Positions 1 to 8,656 of a stretch of DNA of 33,736 bases are shown here, in pieces. The DNA is from Bacillota bacterium. GTDB lineage: Bacteria; Bacillota; Clostridia; Oscillospirales; Acutalibacteraceae. Under the pieces are notes generated by a model, which had not been told where the DNA came from, did not search any database, and was given only the letters and a program-made list of their open reading frames with translations. Numbering within the stretch: the first letter of the stretch is position 1; each line of letters begins with the position of its first letter. The position numbers and the translations under genes were made by a program. The stretch lies in the NCBI GenBank assembly GCA_023418995.1, contig JAEZYP010000048.1:1-33736 (forward strand), in the 5' to 3' direction.

Positions 1-228
1 ACCAACTTGCTGTCTACACCAGAAAATACAATGCTTTTCCTATGCGTCCTCTTAAGTGGCAGTCTCCAAAACTAGTCCTCCACGATTTCTTTACCCTTGG
101 TGTAACGTATCATTGACAAACCTACAATTTTATAATACGGATTTATTTATTATGCATATTAAAAAAGATTGGGGGAAATCTAAATTCGGACCTATCAAGG
201 CGAAGGCGTTTGCCGCATTGAGACGTCT

Positions 229-267
229 CGCCGCTGAACAGCTATTGGCTATTCAGCGGCGTTTTTT
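229..267 (+). terminator. Rho-independent terminator at the 3' end of parC, oriented plus
   Basis: A 10-bp perfect stem (229-238 pairing with 252-261) is followed by six T on the plus strand. The T run overlaps the parC stop codon. On the minus strand the same hairpin is not followed by T, so it looks built for a plus-strand transcript entering from the left. The 228 bases before it contain no convincing gene: a TATAAT at 131-136 and a TTGACA at 113-118 are only 12 bases apart, and reading frames there have no ribosome site. A small RNA or the tail of a gene outside the window is possible. Confidence 0.75.
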
Positions 268-2509
268 ATAGTTGAAGCTGTTCCGCGTCTGTCTCATCAG
301 CCGCCGGAAGGGAGCCCGCGGCAGGTATATTTTTGCGGTATCGGTTTGGGTTTTTCAACATATCCTCCGCGAAGCACTGCGCCTTCAAGACACGGCTGCC
401 TTTGCGGAGCGTCATAACCGCAACTCCCTGGGTACTGCGGGTCGTTTTGCTCTGAATCGCTCCGGTGTGAATGAGAAGCATTTTCCCCTGTAAGGAAGTC
501 AAAAGAATTTCACAGTCTTCTTTGATATGCAAAACCGACGCAACCGGAGACTTGTCGCTGTATGCCCCGATCAGCTTACGGCGGTTCGTTTTTGTGGCAT
601 AAACTGACAAATCCACCTTAGCGACTTTGCCGTTTTCAAAGATGAATAGCATATATCCCGCGTAATCCCCGGTAACAGCCATATAGACCGCATTCTCGCC
701 CTCGTCCATGCCGAGCTTGGCCGGAATATAATCTCCCATCACGCTCGCCTTGGTATCGCTGAAATCGTTTGCTTTCGCCTTGTAGACCTGACAGCGGTCG
801 GTAAAGAAAAGCAGATCAGCGGAATTGCTGTCTTCGATATGCTGTATGATCTCGTCCTCTTCCTTTAGCTTCTGCTCTCCGCTCATACGCAAGGAAAGGG
901 GCGTAATCTTTTTAAAATAGCCCTCTCTGGTAAAGAACAGGTTGACGGGATAATCCGGAACCTCCTCCTGACCGGAGTATTCCTCGATCTCATCCGGGTA
1001 AACCAGCATGGACTTGCGTGGCTGCCCGTATTTTTTCGCTACATCGTTCAGCTCGGAAATAATGATGCTTTTTATTTTAGATTTACTGTCAAGAATCGAT
1101 TGCAGCTCAGCGATATCTTTTTCCAGCTGGCTTGTTTCCTCCGTCCGTTTCAGAATATATTCCCGATTCAGATGGCGGAGTTTGATTTCCGCTACATATT
1201 CCGCCTGAAGTTCATCAATGCCGAAGCCAATCATCAGGTTGGGTACTACCTCGGTTTCCTCCTCTGTTTGGCGCACGATTGCAACCGCCTTGTCAATATC
1301 GAGCAGGATGGCTTGCAAGCCCTTCAATAAATGAAGCTTCTCTTTCTTCTTGGTCAGGTCATAATATGTGCGGCGGCGGATACACTCAATCCGGAACGCC
1401 GTCCATTCGGCAAGCAGCTCGCTCACGCCCATAACCCGCGGTACACCCGCTACCAAAACATTAAAATTGCAGGAGAAGGTATCCTCCAGCGTCGTGAGCT
1501 TAAACAGGCGCTGCATCAGTTTTTCGGGTTCCGCGCCACGTTTCAGATCGATGGTGATTTTTAAACCGTCAAGACCTGTTTCATCGCGGATATCCGATAT
1601 TTCCTTGATTTTACCCTGTTTCACATGCTCAACCACCTTTTCTACGATAACCTCTACCGTAGTCGTCGGAGGAATCTGCGTGATATCAATGCAGTTTGCG
1701 GCCTTATCATAGGTATAACGGGCGCGCACCCGAATTCCGCCACGACCGGATTTATAGATATCGGCAATCGCGTTCCGGTCGTAAATAATTTGACCTCCGC
1801 CCGGAAAATCAGGTGCCGGAAGGGTAGACGCCACATCGTGCGCCGGGTCGCGCATCAGCTCAACCGCGGTCTGGCACACCTCGCCCAGGTTAAACGGGCA
1901 GATGGAGCTGGCCATACCGACGGCAATGCCGGTGTTGGCATTGACCAGAATGGACGGAAAGGTCGCCGGAAGCAGAGTCGGTTCCTTCAGCGTGTTATCG
2001 TAGTTGTCCACAAAGTCGACGGTGTCCTTGTCAATGTCACGGAACAGCTCCTGACACAGGTTATCCAGCCGCGCCTCCGTATAACGGGAGGCCGCCCACG
2101 CCATATCTCTGGAATAGAACTTACCGAAATTGCCCTTGGAGTCAATATAGGGGTGCAGCAGTGCTTCATAACCACGGCTCATCCGTACCATTGTATCATA
2201 AATAGCGGAGTCCCCGTGTGGGTTGAGCTTCATCGTCTGACCGACGATATTGGCGCTTTTGGTTCTGGCGGGACCAAGCAGCCCCATTTTATACATGGTA
2301 AACAGCAACTTGCGGTGAGACGGCTTAAAACCGTCAATTTCTGGGATTGCGCGCGACAGGATTACACTCATCGCATAGGGCATGTAGTTTTTCTCCAGCG
2401 TATCCGTAATGCGCTGCTCCACAACCTCCCCCGCGCCCTCAATGACCCCCTGTGCGCGCGGAACCACCGTTCTGTTTTCTTCTTTTTTTCTAGGCATTTT
2501 CTTTGCCAC
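266..2509 (-). CDS. parC: DNA topoisomerase IV subunit A (ParC/GyrA family)
   Basis: Type IIA topoisomerase cleavage subunit of 747 aa, which with ParE unlinks daughter chromosomes. The breakage-reunion domain begins near residue 35. The catalytic tyrosine is Y143 in the RYTEARL motif, and the helix with PHGDSAIYD (about 97-105) is the quinolone-contact region, with Ser101 and Asp105 at the two classical resistance positions in susceptible form. The C-terminal domain is short and I see no GyrA-box (QRRGGKG), which argues for the topoisomerase IV role rather than gyrase. Second gene of an operon, 43 bp after parE. The start used is GTG at 2509; an in-frame ATG at 2497 behind GGGTGG is an equally plausible start. 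Family assignment is firm; the parC versus gyrA name rests on the missing GyrA box and the pairing. Confidence 0.92.
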   Translation of the reverse strand: MAKKMPRKKEENRTVVPRAQGVIEGAGEVVEQRITDTLEKNYMPYAMSVILSRAIPEIDGFKPSHRKLLFTMYKMGLLGPARTKSANIVGQTMKLNPHGDSAIYDTMVRMSRGYEALLHPYIDSKGNFGKFYSRDMAWAASRYTEARLDNLCQELFRDIDKDTVDFVDNYDNTLKEPTLLPATFPSILVNANTGIAVGMASSICPFNLGEVCQTAVELMRDPAHDVASTLPAPDFPGGGQIIYDRNAIADIYKSGRGGIRVRARYTYDKAANCIDITQIPPTTTVEVIVEKVVEHVKQGKIKEISDIRDETGLDGLKITIDLKRGAEPEKLMQRLFKLTTLEDTFSCNFNVLVAGVPRVMGVSELLAEWTAFRIECIRRRTYYDLTKKKEKLHLLKGLQAILLDIDKAVAIVRQTEEETEVVPNLMIGFGIDELQAEYVAEIKLRHLNREYILKRTEETSQLEKDIAELQSILDSKSKIKSIIISELNDVAKKYGQPRKSMLVYPDEIEEYSGQEEVPDYPVNLFFTREGYFKKITPLSLRMSGEQKLKEEDEIIQHIEDSNSADLLFFTDRCQVYKAKANDFSDTKASVMGDYIPAKLGMDEGENAVYMAVTGDYAGYMLFIFENGKVAKVDLSVYATKTNRRKLIGAYSDKSPVASVLHIKEDCEILLTSLQGKMLLIHTGAIQSKTTRSTQGVAVMTLRKGSRVLKAQCFAEDMLKNPNRYRKNIPAAGSLPAADETDAEQLQL

Positions 2510-2552
2510 CCATCATTCATTAAATTTCAAATTCAGGTTTCAGCATTCGTTA

Positions 2553-4532
2553 TCAGCTTACATCAGCGGAATCAATATAGTTGTATCCGTTTTCTGCGAT
2601 AAAATCCTTTCGCCCGCTCAGGTTATCGCCCAGAAGCAGGTCGAAAACTTCGCTTGTTCTCGCGGCATCCGACGCGACCACCTTGATTAGGCGGCGGGTT
2701 GCCGGATTCATCGTGGTCAGGTTCATCATATCCGGTTCGTTTTCACCAAGTCCCTTGGAGCGCTGAATTGTAAATTTTTTGCCGTTCAATTTTTTCAAAA
2801 CATCGTCTTTTTCCAGCTCCGTGTAGGCAAAATAGGTTTGATCCCTGGTGGATACCTCAAACAGCGGGGATTCCGCGATAAAAACCTTTCCCTCCTCAAT
2901 CAAAGTCGGGGTGAGGCGGTAAAGCATGGTTAGCAGCAAGGTACGGATTTGAAAGCCGTCTACGTCGGCATCCGTGCAGAGGATAATCTTATTCCAGCGG
3001 AGCAAAGACAGGTCAAAGGAGGATAAATCCTTGTTCGCTTTCGTTTTTACCTCAACCCCGCAGCCGAGCACTTTAATCAGGTCGGTAATGATATCGCTTT
3101 TAAATATCTTGTCATAATCCGCCTTCAGGCAGTTTAAAATCTTGCCGCGGATCGGCATGATCGCTTGAAAGTTCGGATCGCGTGCCTGCTTGCAGGCACC
3201 AAGAGCGGAATCGCCCTCTACGATAAAAATTTCGCGCTCGTTTACGTCACGGGTACGGCAGTCTACGAATTTTGCGACACGGTTCGTAATATCCAGATTG
3301 CTGGTCAGCTTTTTCTTAATGTTCAGACGCGTCTTTTCCGCATCTTCACGGCTTCTCTTATTGATAAGTACCTGCGCCGCGATTTTGTCGGCATCCATCG
3401 GGTTCTCAATAAAATACACCTCAAGCTGGTGGCGGAGAAATTCCGTCATCGCCTCCTGAATCCCCTTGTTGGTAATTGCCTTTTTCGTCTGGTTCTCGTA
3501 GGAAGTCCGGTTGGAAAACGAGGAAATCATCAAAACAAGACAATCCTCCACATCCGCAAAGGTAATCTTGCTCTCGTTTTTATTGTATTTTCCGGTCTGC
3601 TTTAAGTAGGAATCAATTTGATAAACAAAAGCATTGCGAGCCGCTTTATCCGGCGCGCCGCCATGCTCCAGCCAGCTGGAGTTGTGGTAATACTCAATCA
3701 GCTTACTCCGGTTTGAAAACGCAACAGCCACATTGATTTTCGTTTTATATTCGGGCTTGTCCGCACGGTCGCGCACCTTGCGCTCCGCCTGCCAGAATTG
3801 AACCGGGGTCAGATACTCTTCGCCCAAAATCTCTTTGGCGTGATCGACAATTCCCTGCTGATAGAGGTACTCCGTCTGTTCGAAGGAGGCGCCAGCCTCC
3901 TTCCGAAATAAAAAACTGATTCCGTCATTTACAATTGCCTGACGCTGAATGATGTCGTGATAATACTCGACGGGAACGCTGATATCGGTGAACACCTGCA
4001 AATCGGGTTTCCAGCGAATCCTTGTTCCGGTATCCTTTTTACTGTAGGGCTCTTTTTTCAGCCCGCCGACATTCTCCCCATGCTCAAAATGTAGCGTGTA
4101 GCGGATTCCGTCACGGCGGATGTCTACATCCATGTATTCCGACGCATACTGCGTGGAGCAAAGACCTAAGCCATTCAATCCCAAAGAGTATTCATAGCTT
4201 TCATCAGAATCATTGTTGTATTTTCCGCCGGCGTAAAGCTCACAGAACACCAGTTCCCAGTTAAACCGCTGTTCGTTGGTGTTGAAGTCCACCGGAATTC
4301 CCCTGCCGTGGTCTTCCACCTCGACGGACAGGTCACTGTAGCGCGTCACCGTGATCTGCTTGCCGTAGCCTTCTCTGGCCTCGTCGATGGAATTGGACAG
4401 GATTTCAAATATTGAGTGTTCACAGCCCTCGATACCGTCCGACCCGAAAATAACGGCAGGACGGCGCCTGACACGGTCGGCACCTTTCAGGGAAGATATG
4501 CTCTCGTTGCCATATACCGGTTTTTTTGCCAT
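2553..4532 (-). CDS. parE: DNA topoisomerase IV subunit B (ParE/GyrB family)
   Basis: ATPase subunit of the type IIA topoisomerase, 659 aa. The GHKL ATPase site is visible: EILSNSIDEA (E43, N47, D50) and EDHGRGIP (about 73-80). The TOPRIM domain carries EGDSA at 439-443 and the metal-binding DADVD at 521-525, followed by the standard C-terminal GyrB tail with QRSKGLGE. I place the start at 4532 (ATG, GGAG 11 bases upstream). An in-frame ATG at 4562 lies at the predicted transcription start, six bases from a TATAAT box, and has no ribosome site, so it is unlikely to be used. First gene of the parE-parC operon. The sequence is distinct from housekeeping GyrB (for example MPIRGKILN in place of the usual PLRGK), as in the second clostridial pair. 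Confidence 0.92.
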   Translation of the reverse strand: MAKKPVYGNESISSLKGADRVRRRPAVIFGSDGIEGCEHSIFEILSNSIDEAREGYGKQITVTRYSDLSVEVEDHGRGIPVDFNTNEQRFNWELVFCELYAGGKYNNDSDESYEYSLGLNGLGLCSTQYASEYMDVDIRRDGIRYTLHFEHGENVGGLKKEPYSKKDTGTRIRWKPDLQVFTDISVPVEYYHDIIQRQAIVNDGISFLFRKEAGASFEQTEYLYQQGIVDHAKEILGEEYLTPVQFWQAERKVRDRADKPEYKTKINVAVAFSNRSKLIEYYHNSSWLEHGGAPDKAARNAFVYQIDSYLKQTGKYNKNESKITFADVEDCLVLMISSFSNRTSYENQTKKAITNKGIQEAMTEFLRHQLEVYFIENPMDADKIAAQVLINKRSREDAEKTRLNIKKKLTSNLDITNRVAKFVDCRTRDVNEREIFIVEGDSALGACKQARDPNFQAIMPIRGKILNCLKADYDKIFKSDIITDLIKVLGCGVEVKTKANKDLSSFDLSLLRWNKIILCTDADVDGFQIRTLLLTMLYRLTPTLIEEGKVFIAESPLFEVSTRDQTYFAYTELEKDDVLKKLNGKKFTIQRSKGLGENEPDMMNLTTMNPATRRLIKVVASDAARTSEVFDLLLGDNLSGRKDFIAENGYNYIDSADVS

Positions 4533-4567
4533 AGTTCCATTCGCTCCTAACTGATTTCTCATCGGTT

Positions 4568-4596
4568 ATTATAGCACAAAAAAAGAAAACAGCATA
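4568..4596 (-). promoter_or_regulatory. parE-parC promoter, extended -10
   Basis: On the minus strand TATAAT (4568-4573) is preceded by TG one base earlier, giving an extended -10 (TGCTATAAT). The -35 region at 17 bp spacing (4591-4596, TATGCT) is poor and touches the edge of the palindromic element at 4595-4750. The predicted transcript starts near 4561, giving a leader of about 30 bases to the parE ATG. Confidence 0.65.
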
Positions 4597-4750
4597 GTCG
4601 ATTAACCTGAAGCACATCCTTGTATTTGCGGGCATATTTTTCGTGATGCAAGGTGAATGACGAAGCCAGGCTGTCGCCTTGCGAGAAGGACAACACAGCA
4701 ATACAAGAAATAGCCTGTAAAGACCGGGGGGTTTTGGAGTTAATTGACTA
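4595..4750. mobile_element. MITE-like palindromic element with TA flanks
   Basis: The segment 4597-4748 starts with GTCGATTAAC and ends with GTTAATTGAC, inverted repeats matching at 9 of 10 positions. Both are flanked directly by TA (4595-4596 and 4749-4750), as expected for a TA target duplication of IS630/Tc1-mariner type elements. Inside, two further nested inverted pairs occur in matching order: CTTGTATT (4619-4626) with AATACAAG (4700-4707), and GCAAGGTGA (4648-4656) with TCGCCTTGC (4674-4682, one G-T pair). The whole 152 bp can fold into one long interrupted hairpin. There is no open reading frame of note. It sits between the ftsH terminator and the parE promoter. The mobile origin is inferred; a structured RNA is the alternative. 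Confidence 0.55.
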
Positions 4751-4772
4751 TATACTTAAAATCTGTTTTTAA

Positions 4773-4806
4773 ACAGCAAAAGGGGAAATGCGGTAACATT
4801 CCCCCT
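4773..4806 (-). terminator. Terminator of the rnjA-ftsH operon
   Basis: On the minus strand GGGGAA (4799-4804 read in reverse) pairs with TTCCCC (4782-4787 read in reverse), followed by TTTTGCTGTTT. It lies directly after the ftsH stop. Confidence 0.7.
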
Positions 4807-4812
4807 GATTCT

Positions 4813-6702
4813 TTATTCGGTTGTATCGCCGGCAATGTCATCCGGAGTGATCAATTCTTCCGCTTTTTTACCGCCCATGACATCTGCAAACTCTTCACCC
4901 GACATTTTTTCGTTCTGGTAAAGGAATTTCGCAACCTCATGAAGCTTATCCATATGCTCTTGTAGAATGCTTTCGGTCTTATTATAAGCGGTAGTCATCA
5001 GACTGTGGATTTCGTGGTCAATCGCAGACGCGGTCTCTTCGGAATAATTGCGGATATGACCCATATCGCGCCCCAGGAACGGCTCGCCGTCATCCTGCCC
5101 GTAGGTAATCGGGCCAAGTGCGTCCGTCATACCGTACTTGGTTACCATGCTGCGCGCGAGCTTCGTTGCACGCTCAATATCATTGGAAGCACCGGTAGAA
5201 ATATCATCCAGTGTAAGCGCTTCTGCAACACGGCCGCCCAGCAGGCTGATCAGGTCTTCCTGCATTTCCTTGCGGGACTTATAGGAACGGTCCTCCGTCG
5301 GAAGATGCATGGTATAGCCGCCAGCCATTCCACGGGGAATAATAGAAATCTGATGGACCGGATCCTGTGTCGGGCAGAAGTACGCGGCAACCGCGTGCCC
5401 GCCTTCGTGATAAGCGGTCAGGGTCTTTTCCTTTTCCGTCATCACATGGCTCTTTTTCTCGGTGCCGACAACCACCTTGATGGTTGCTTCTTCAATTTCC
5501 GTCATGGTAATCGCTTTCTGGCTCTTTCTCGCGGCCAGAAGCGCCGCTTCGTTCAAAAGGTTTTCAAGATCCGCCCCGGTGAAACCGGCGGTGGATTTCG
5601 CAATCGTTTTCAGTACAACGTCCGGCGCCATCGGCTTGCCGCGCGCGTGTACCTTCAAAATCTCTTCACGCCCCTTGATATCCGGGTAGCCGACCATGAC
5701 CTGACGGTCAAAACGGCCGGGACGCATCAGAGCGGGGTCAAGGATATCCGGGCGGTTGGTCGCGGCAATCATAATGACGCCTTCGTTGGCACCGAAACCG
5801 TCCATTTCCACAAGTAACTGATTCAGGGTCTGCTCACGCTCATCGTGTCCACCGCCCAATCCCGCGCCGCGCTGGCGGCCTACCGCATCGATTTCATCGA
5901 TGAAAATAATACAGGGAGAATTCTTCTTTGCCTGCTCAAACAGGTCGCGCACACGGGACGCGCCGACACCGACAAACATTTCGACAAAATCGGAACCGGA
6001 AATAGAGAAGAACGGCACTCCCGCTTCCCCGGCGACCGCACGGGCCAGCAGGGTTTTACCGGTTCCCGGAGGTCCCACAAGGAGTACGCCCTTGGGAATG
6101 CGGGCACCCAATTCGTTGTATTTTTTCGGGTTCTTTAAAAACTCAACAATTTCACGGAGCTCTTCCTTTTCCTCATCGGCACCCGCCACATCGGCAAAGG
6201 TTGTTTTGCGTTTTTCATCGGCCATTTGCTTAATTTTGGCCTTGCCAAAGTTCATCTGCTTGCCGGCGTCACCCATTCCGGTATTTAGGCGCTTCATCAT
6301 GAACCACCAGAAGCCGATCATGATTGCAAGGGTAATCAGCATAGGAAGCATGCTGGTCAGCCAGGAGGTTTCCGTCGGGCGCTTGATATTTTCGACCATG
6401 CGCGCGTTCGGATTTGCTTTATTGTACTCTGCCACATAGGGTCTGATGTCATTGTAAAGAAGCAATGAATTCGGCGCTACGTAATTAAACTGCGTTTTGT
6501 CCTTGAGCTTGATGATCATCTCACCGCTGCCCCAGTCCATGGAATATTCCGTTACTTTCTGATCCTGAAAATCATAGATAATATCGGAATAATTATATGC
6601 TTTTTGGGGACGGTTACCATATATCATGGCAATCAGAATAAACAGGATAATCGGGATTCCGAGAATCAGTGCTATGTTTTTCAGCGTCTTTTTGTTATCC
6701 AA
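4813..6702 (-). CDS. ftsH: ATP-dependent zinc metalloprotease FtsH
   Basis: Membrane-anchored AAA+ protease, 629 aa, which degrades misfolded and regulatory membrane and cytosolic proteins as a hexamer. Two N-terminal membrane segments (about 8-28 and 112-137) flank a small extracytoplasmic domain. The AAA domain has Walker A GPPGTGKT (210-217), Walker B with IIFIDEIDAVG and the second region of homology ending RPGRFDR. The zinc site HEGGH is at 432-436, with the third ligand region TGASNDIERAT downstream. Start choice: AAGGAG lies 11 bases before a TTG at 6702; the in-frame GTG at 6714 overlaps that ribosome site and is unlikely. Last gene of the long operon, 42 bp after hpt; the hpt-ftsH order is common in Gram-positive bacteria. 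Confidence 0.96.
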   Translation of the reverse strand: MDNKKTLKNIALILGIPIILFILIAMIYGNRPQKAYNYSDIIYDFQDQKVTEYSMDWGSGEMIIKLKDKTQFNYVAPNSLLLYNDIRPYVAEYNKANPNARMVENIKRPTETSWLTSMLPMLITLAIMIGFWWFMMKRLNTGMGDAGKQMNFGKAKIKQMADEKRKTTFADVAGADEEKEELREIVEFLKNPKKYNELGARIPKGVLLVGPPGTGKTLLARAVAGEAGVPFFSISGSDFVEMFVGVGASRVRDLFEQAKKNSPCIIFIDEIDAVGRQRGAGLGGGHDEREQTLNQLLVEMDGFGANEGVIMIAATNRPDILDPALMRPGRFDRQVMVGYPDIKGREEILKVHARGKPMAPDVVLKTIAKSTAGFTGADLENLLNEAALLAARKSQKAITMTEIEEATIKVVVGTEKKSHVMTEKEKTLTAYHEGGHAVAAYFCPTQDPVHQISIIPRGMAGGYTMHLPTEDRSYKSRKEMQEDLISLLGGRVAEALTLDDISTGASNDIERATKLARSMVTKYGMTDALGPITYGQDDGEPFLGRDMGHIRNYSEETASAIDHEIHSLMTTAYNKTESILQEHMDKLHEVAKFLYQNEKMSGEEFADVMGGKKAEELITPDDIAGDTTE

Positions 6703-6744
6703 AATGAAGTTCACTCCTTACATGAGTTGCTATAGCTTTTGGGG

Positions 6745-7284
6745 TCATTTTGTGTAAACTTCCGGTTTCAATATGCCTACAAAAGGAAGATTGCGGTAAT
6801 TTTCGTCATAATCAAGGCCGTATCCGACTATGAATTCGTCGGGAACCACAGTTCCGACATAGTCCGGCTTTATGTCAGCCGTACGTCTGTCCGGTTTATC
6901 GAACAGCGTACAAAGCTTTACGCTCTTTGGCGAACGGGATTGCAATATCTCGAGTATGTAACTCAAAGTCAGCCCGCTGTCGAGGATGTCCTCCACCACA
7001 AGGAGATCGTAGCCCTTTAAATTGATATCCAAATCTTTGATGATTTTTACTACGCCGGATGTCTTTGTTCCGGAGCCGTAACTGGAAACACACATAAAAT
7101 CAATGCTGCACGGAATGGTTATGGCACGCATCAAATCCGCCATAAAAACAACCGAACCCTTCAGCACGCTAACCATTAAAAGGTTTTTTCCTTTATAATC
7201 CTCACTGATCTGCTTGCCGATTCTTTGCACAATTTCCGCAAGCTTCTCCTCGCTGAACAGTACGGACTCGATATCATTTCTCAA
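6745..7284 (-). CDS. hpt: Hypoxanthine phosphoribosyltransferase
   Basis: Purine salvage enzyme of 179 aa that converts hypoxanthine or guanine with PRPP to IMP or GMP. The PRPP-binding loop is LLVVEDILDSGLTL (residues 94-107), with the acidic pair E98-D99 and the DSG turn. Length is normal for bacterial Hpt. The start is TTG at 7284, with AAGGAG ten bases upstream overlapping the end of tilS; no in-frame ATG fits. It follows tilS by 4 bp, the widespread tilS-hpt-ftsH arrangement of Firmicutes. Confidence 0.95.
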   Translation of the reverse strand: MRNDIESVLFSEEKLAEIVQRIGKQISEDYKGKNLLMVSVLKGSVVFMADLMRAITIPCSIDFMCVSSYGSGTKTSGVVKIIKDLDINLKGYDLLVVEDILDSGLTLSYILEILQSRSPKSVKLCTLFDKPDRRTADIKPDYVGTVVPDEFIVGYGLDYDENYRNLPFVGILKPEVYTK

Positions 7285-7288
7285 CTAT

Positions 7289-8656
7289 CTAGCACTCCTT
7301 AATTATAATTTCCGCAACTTTTTGAGTGTTGTTTGTAACACATGCTTCCTGAGAAGCACCGAAGCCTTCTATCCAAACGATTTTGCCTTCGCTTTCCAAC
7401 AGAACAACCTTGTCCCGAAGTATCGGCTCCAGCTTTGACTCGTTGAACAGTTTTTTTAAGCTTTTCGTAATACCACGCCCTGCCGGACGGAAAATATCAC
7501 CATCACGTCTGTTTCGAGCAGAAGTAATACTGATTATTGTATCATAGTTAATTAGATTATTAAATAACAAATTGTGAATTTCGCGGCGCTTTTCATATTC
7601 TTTTTGGGTTACCTCTGAAACAATCAGCACCCTCCCGTCAGGAAGCAGGGTTTCGTTCCGTTCCAACGGTACGCTCCATTTCTTCTCACGATTCATTTTA
7701 CCGATAAAGAAAGTATTGCCCTGTACGGAGCATTGTATTCCTCCGGCAATGGTAACTGATCCGGCTCCCTTTTGTATCATACGCACAACAGCGCCAAGAT
7801 GTTTGCTTTCTATTCTTGCGTTCGCCGCTTCTTTCGCAGCAGCTGCGACGGCACGAATTAAAACCGGCTGAGGGAGTGCTTTCAGTTGTGAAAGCCGATA
7901 CCCCTCTTTGCATTTTGCGGCAGAAAGACTCTCCAGCGCCAAAGAGCGATAATATTCTTCGTCTGCGCGCAGGTTTTCGGTTAAATGTTCGACAGCGATT
8001 TCAAAAGAGGGGTTAATTTCCTTTAGAACGGGAATGACGCTATGCCGTATTTTATTTCGCGCATAGTCCTGCTCCAGATTGGTACTATCCGTAACATAGG
8101 AAAGGTCGTAGTACGCGCAATACGCCTCCACCTCGGCACGGGTAATGCCAATCAGCGGGCGGACTATATTTCCCCTGACCGGCGGGATGCCGCACAGCCC
8201 TCTGGCTCCGGCGCCCTTAGCCAGATTGAGCAGCACGGTTTCAGCACTGTCTGAAAGCGTGTGGGCGGTTGCAATTCTTGTACTGGAACCGCATAGGCTG
8301 CGAAAAAAGGCATACCGCACATTTCGCCCGCACTCCTCCAGACCCTCGGCACGTTCTGCGGCCAGTGCCCGGATATCCGCACGGTGTATTTTTAGCTCCA
8401 CGTCGTTTTTTTCACACCATTCGGCGACAAACCGCTCGTCAGCGTCCGCCTCCGCACCACGTAGCCCATGGTTAATATGCGCCGCAACGGTACGAATATG
8501 ATGTGTTTTTCCATATTTTAAAAGAAAATGAGTAAGCGCCATGGAATCGGCTCCTCCGGAAAGACCCGCAACTACGGTGCAGCCCTCGGGAAGCATGTTC
8601 CAATTGACGATTACTCGTTCCATCTTGTTTTCTATATCAATAATTTTATCCTTCAC
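7289..8656 (-). CDS. tilS: tRNA(Ile)-lysidine synthase TilS
   Basis: Enzyme of 455 aa that attaches lysine to C34 of tRNA-Ile(CAU), switching its reading from AUG to AUA. The N-terminal PP-loop ATP pyrophosphatase motif SGGADS is at residues 33-38, followed by the family signature AAHINHGLRG and the ARNKIRHSVIP segment. The C-terminal part holds the TilS tail domain with FRPAGRG. The open frame continues upstream through dnaB, but the true start is the GTG at 8656, which has AGGAGG nine bases before it and overlaps the dnaB stop region by 11 bp, suggesting translational coupling. Confidence 0.93.
   Translation of the reverse strand: MKDKIIDIENKMERVIVNWNMLPEGCTVVAGLSGGADSMALTHFLLKYGKTHHIRTVAAHINHGLRGAEADADERFVAEWCEKNDVELKIHRADIRALAAERAEGLEECGRNVRYAFFRSLCGSSTRIATAHTLSDSAETVLLNLAKGAGARGLCGIPPVRGNIVRPLIGITRAEVEAYCAYYDLSYVTDSTNLEQDYARNKIRHSVIPVLKEINPSFEIAVEHLTENLRADEEYYRSLALESLSAAKCKEGYRLSQLKALPQPVLIRAVAAAAKEAANARIESKHLGAVVRMIQKGAGSVTIAGGIQCSVQGNTFFIGKMNREKKWSVPLERNETLLPDGRVLIVSEVTQKEYEKRREIHNLLFNNLINYDTIISITSARNRRDGDIFRPAGRGITKSLKKLFNESKLEPILRDKVVLLESEGKIVWIEGFGASQEACVTNNTQKVAEIIIKEC

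Noticed and set aside
113..136. TTGACA followed by TATAAT as a full promoter
   Set aside because: The boxes are only 12 bases apart, too close for sigma-A; at most the -10 is used.
1625..2602. 325-aa plus-strand frame opposite parC
   Set aside because: It lies fully antisense to well-conserved parC codons, has no ribosome site and shows no protein motif; a shadow of GC-biased codons.
4533..4562. Longer N-terminus for ParE from ATG 4562
   Set aside because: The ATG is six bases from the TATAAT box, at the transcription start, with no ribosome site; 4532 has GGAG upstream.
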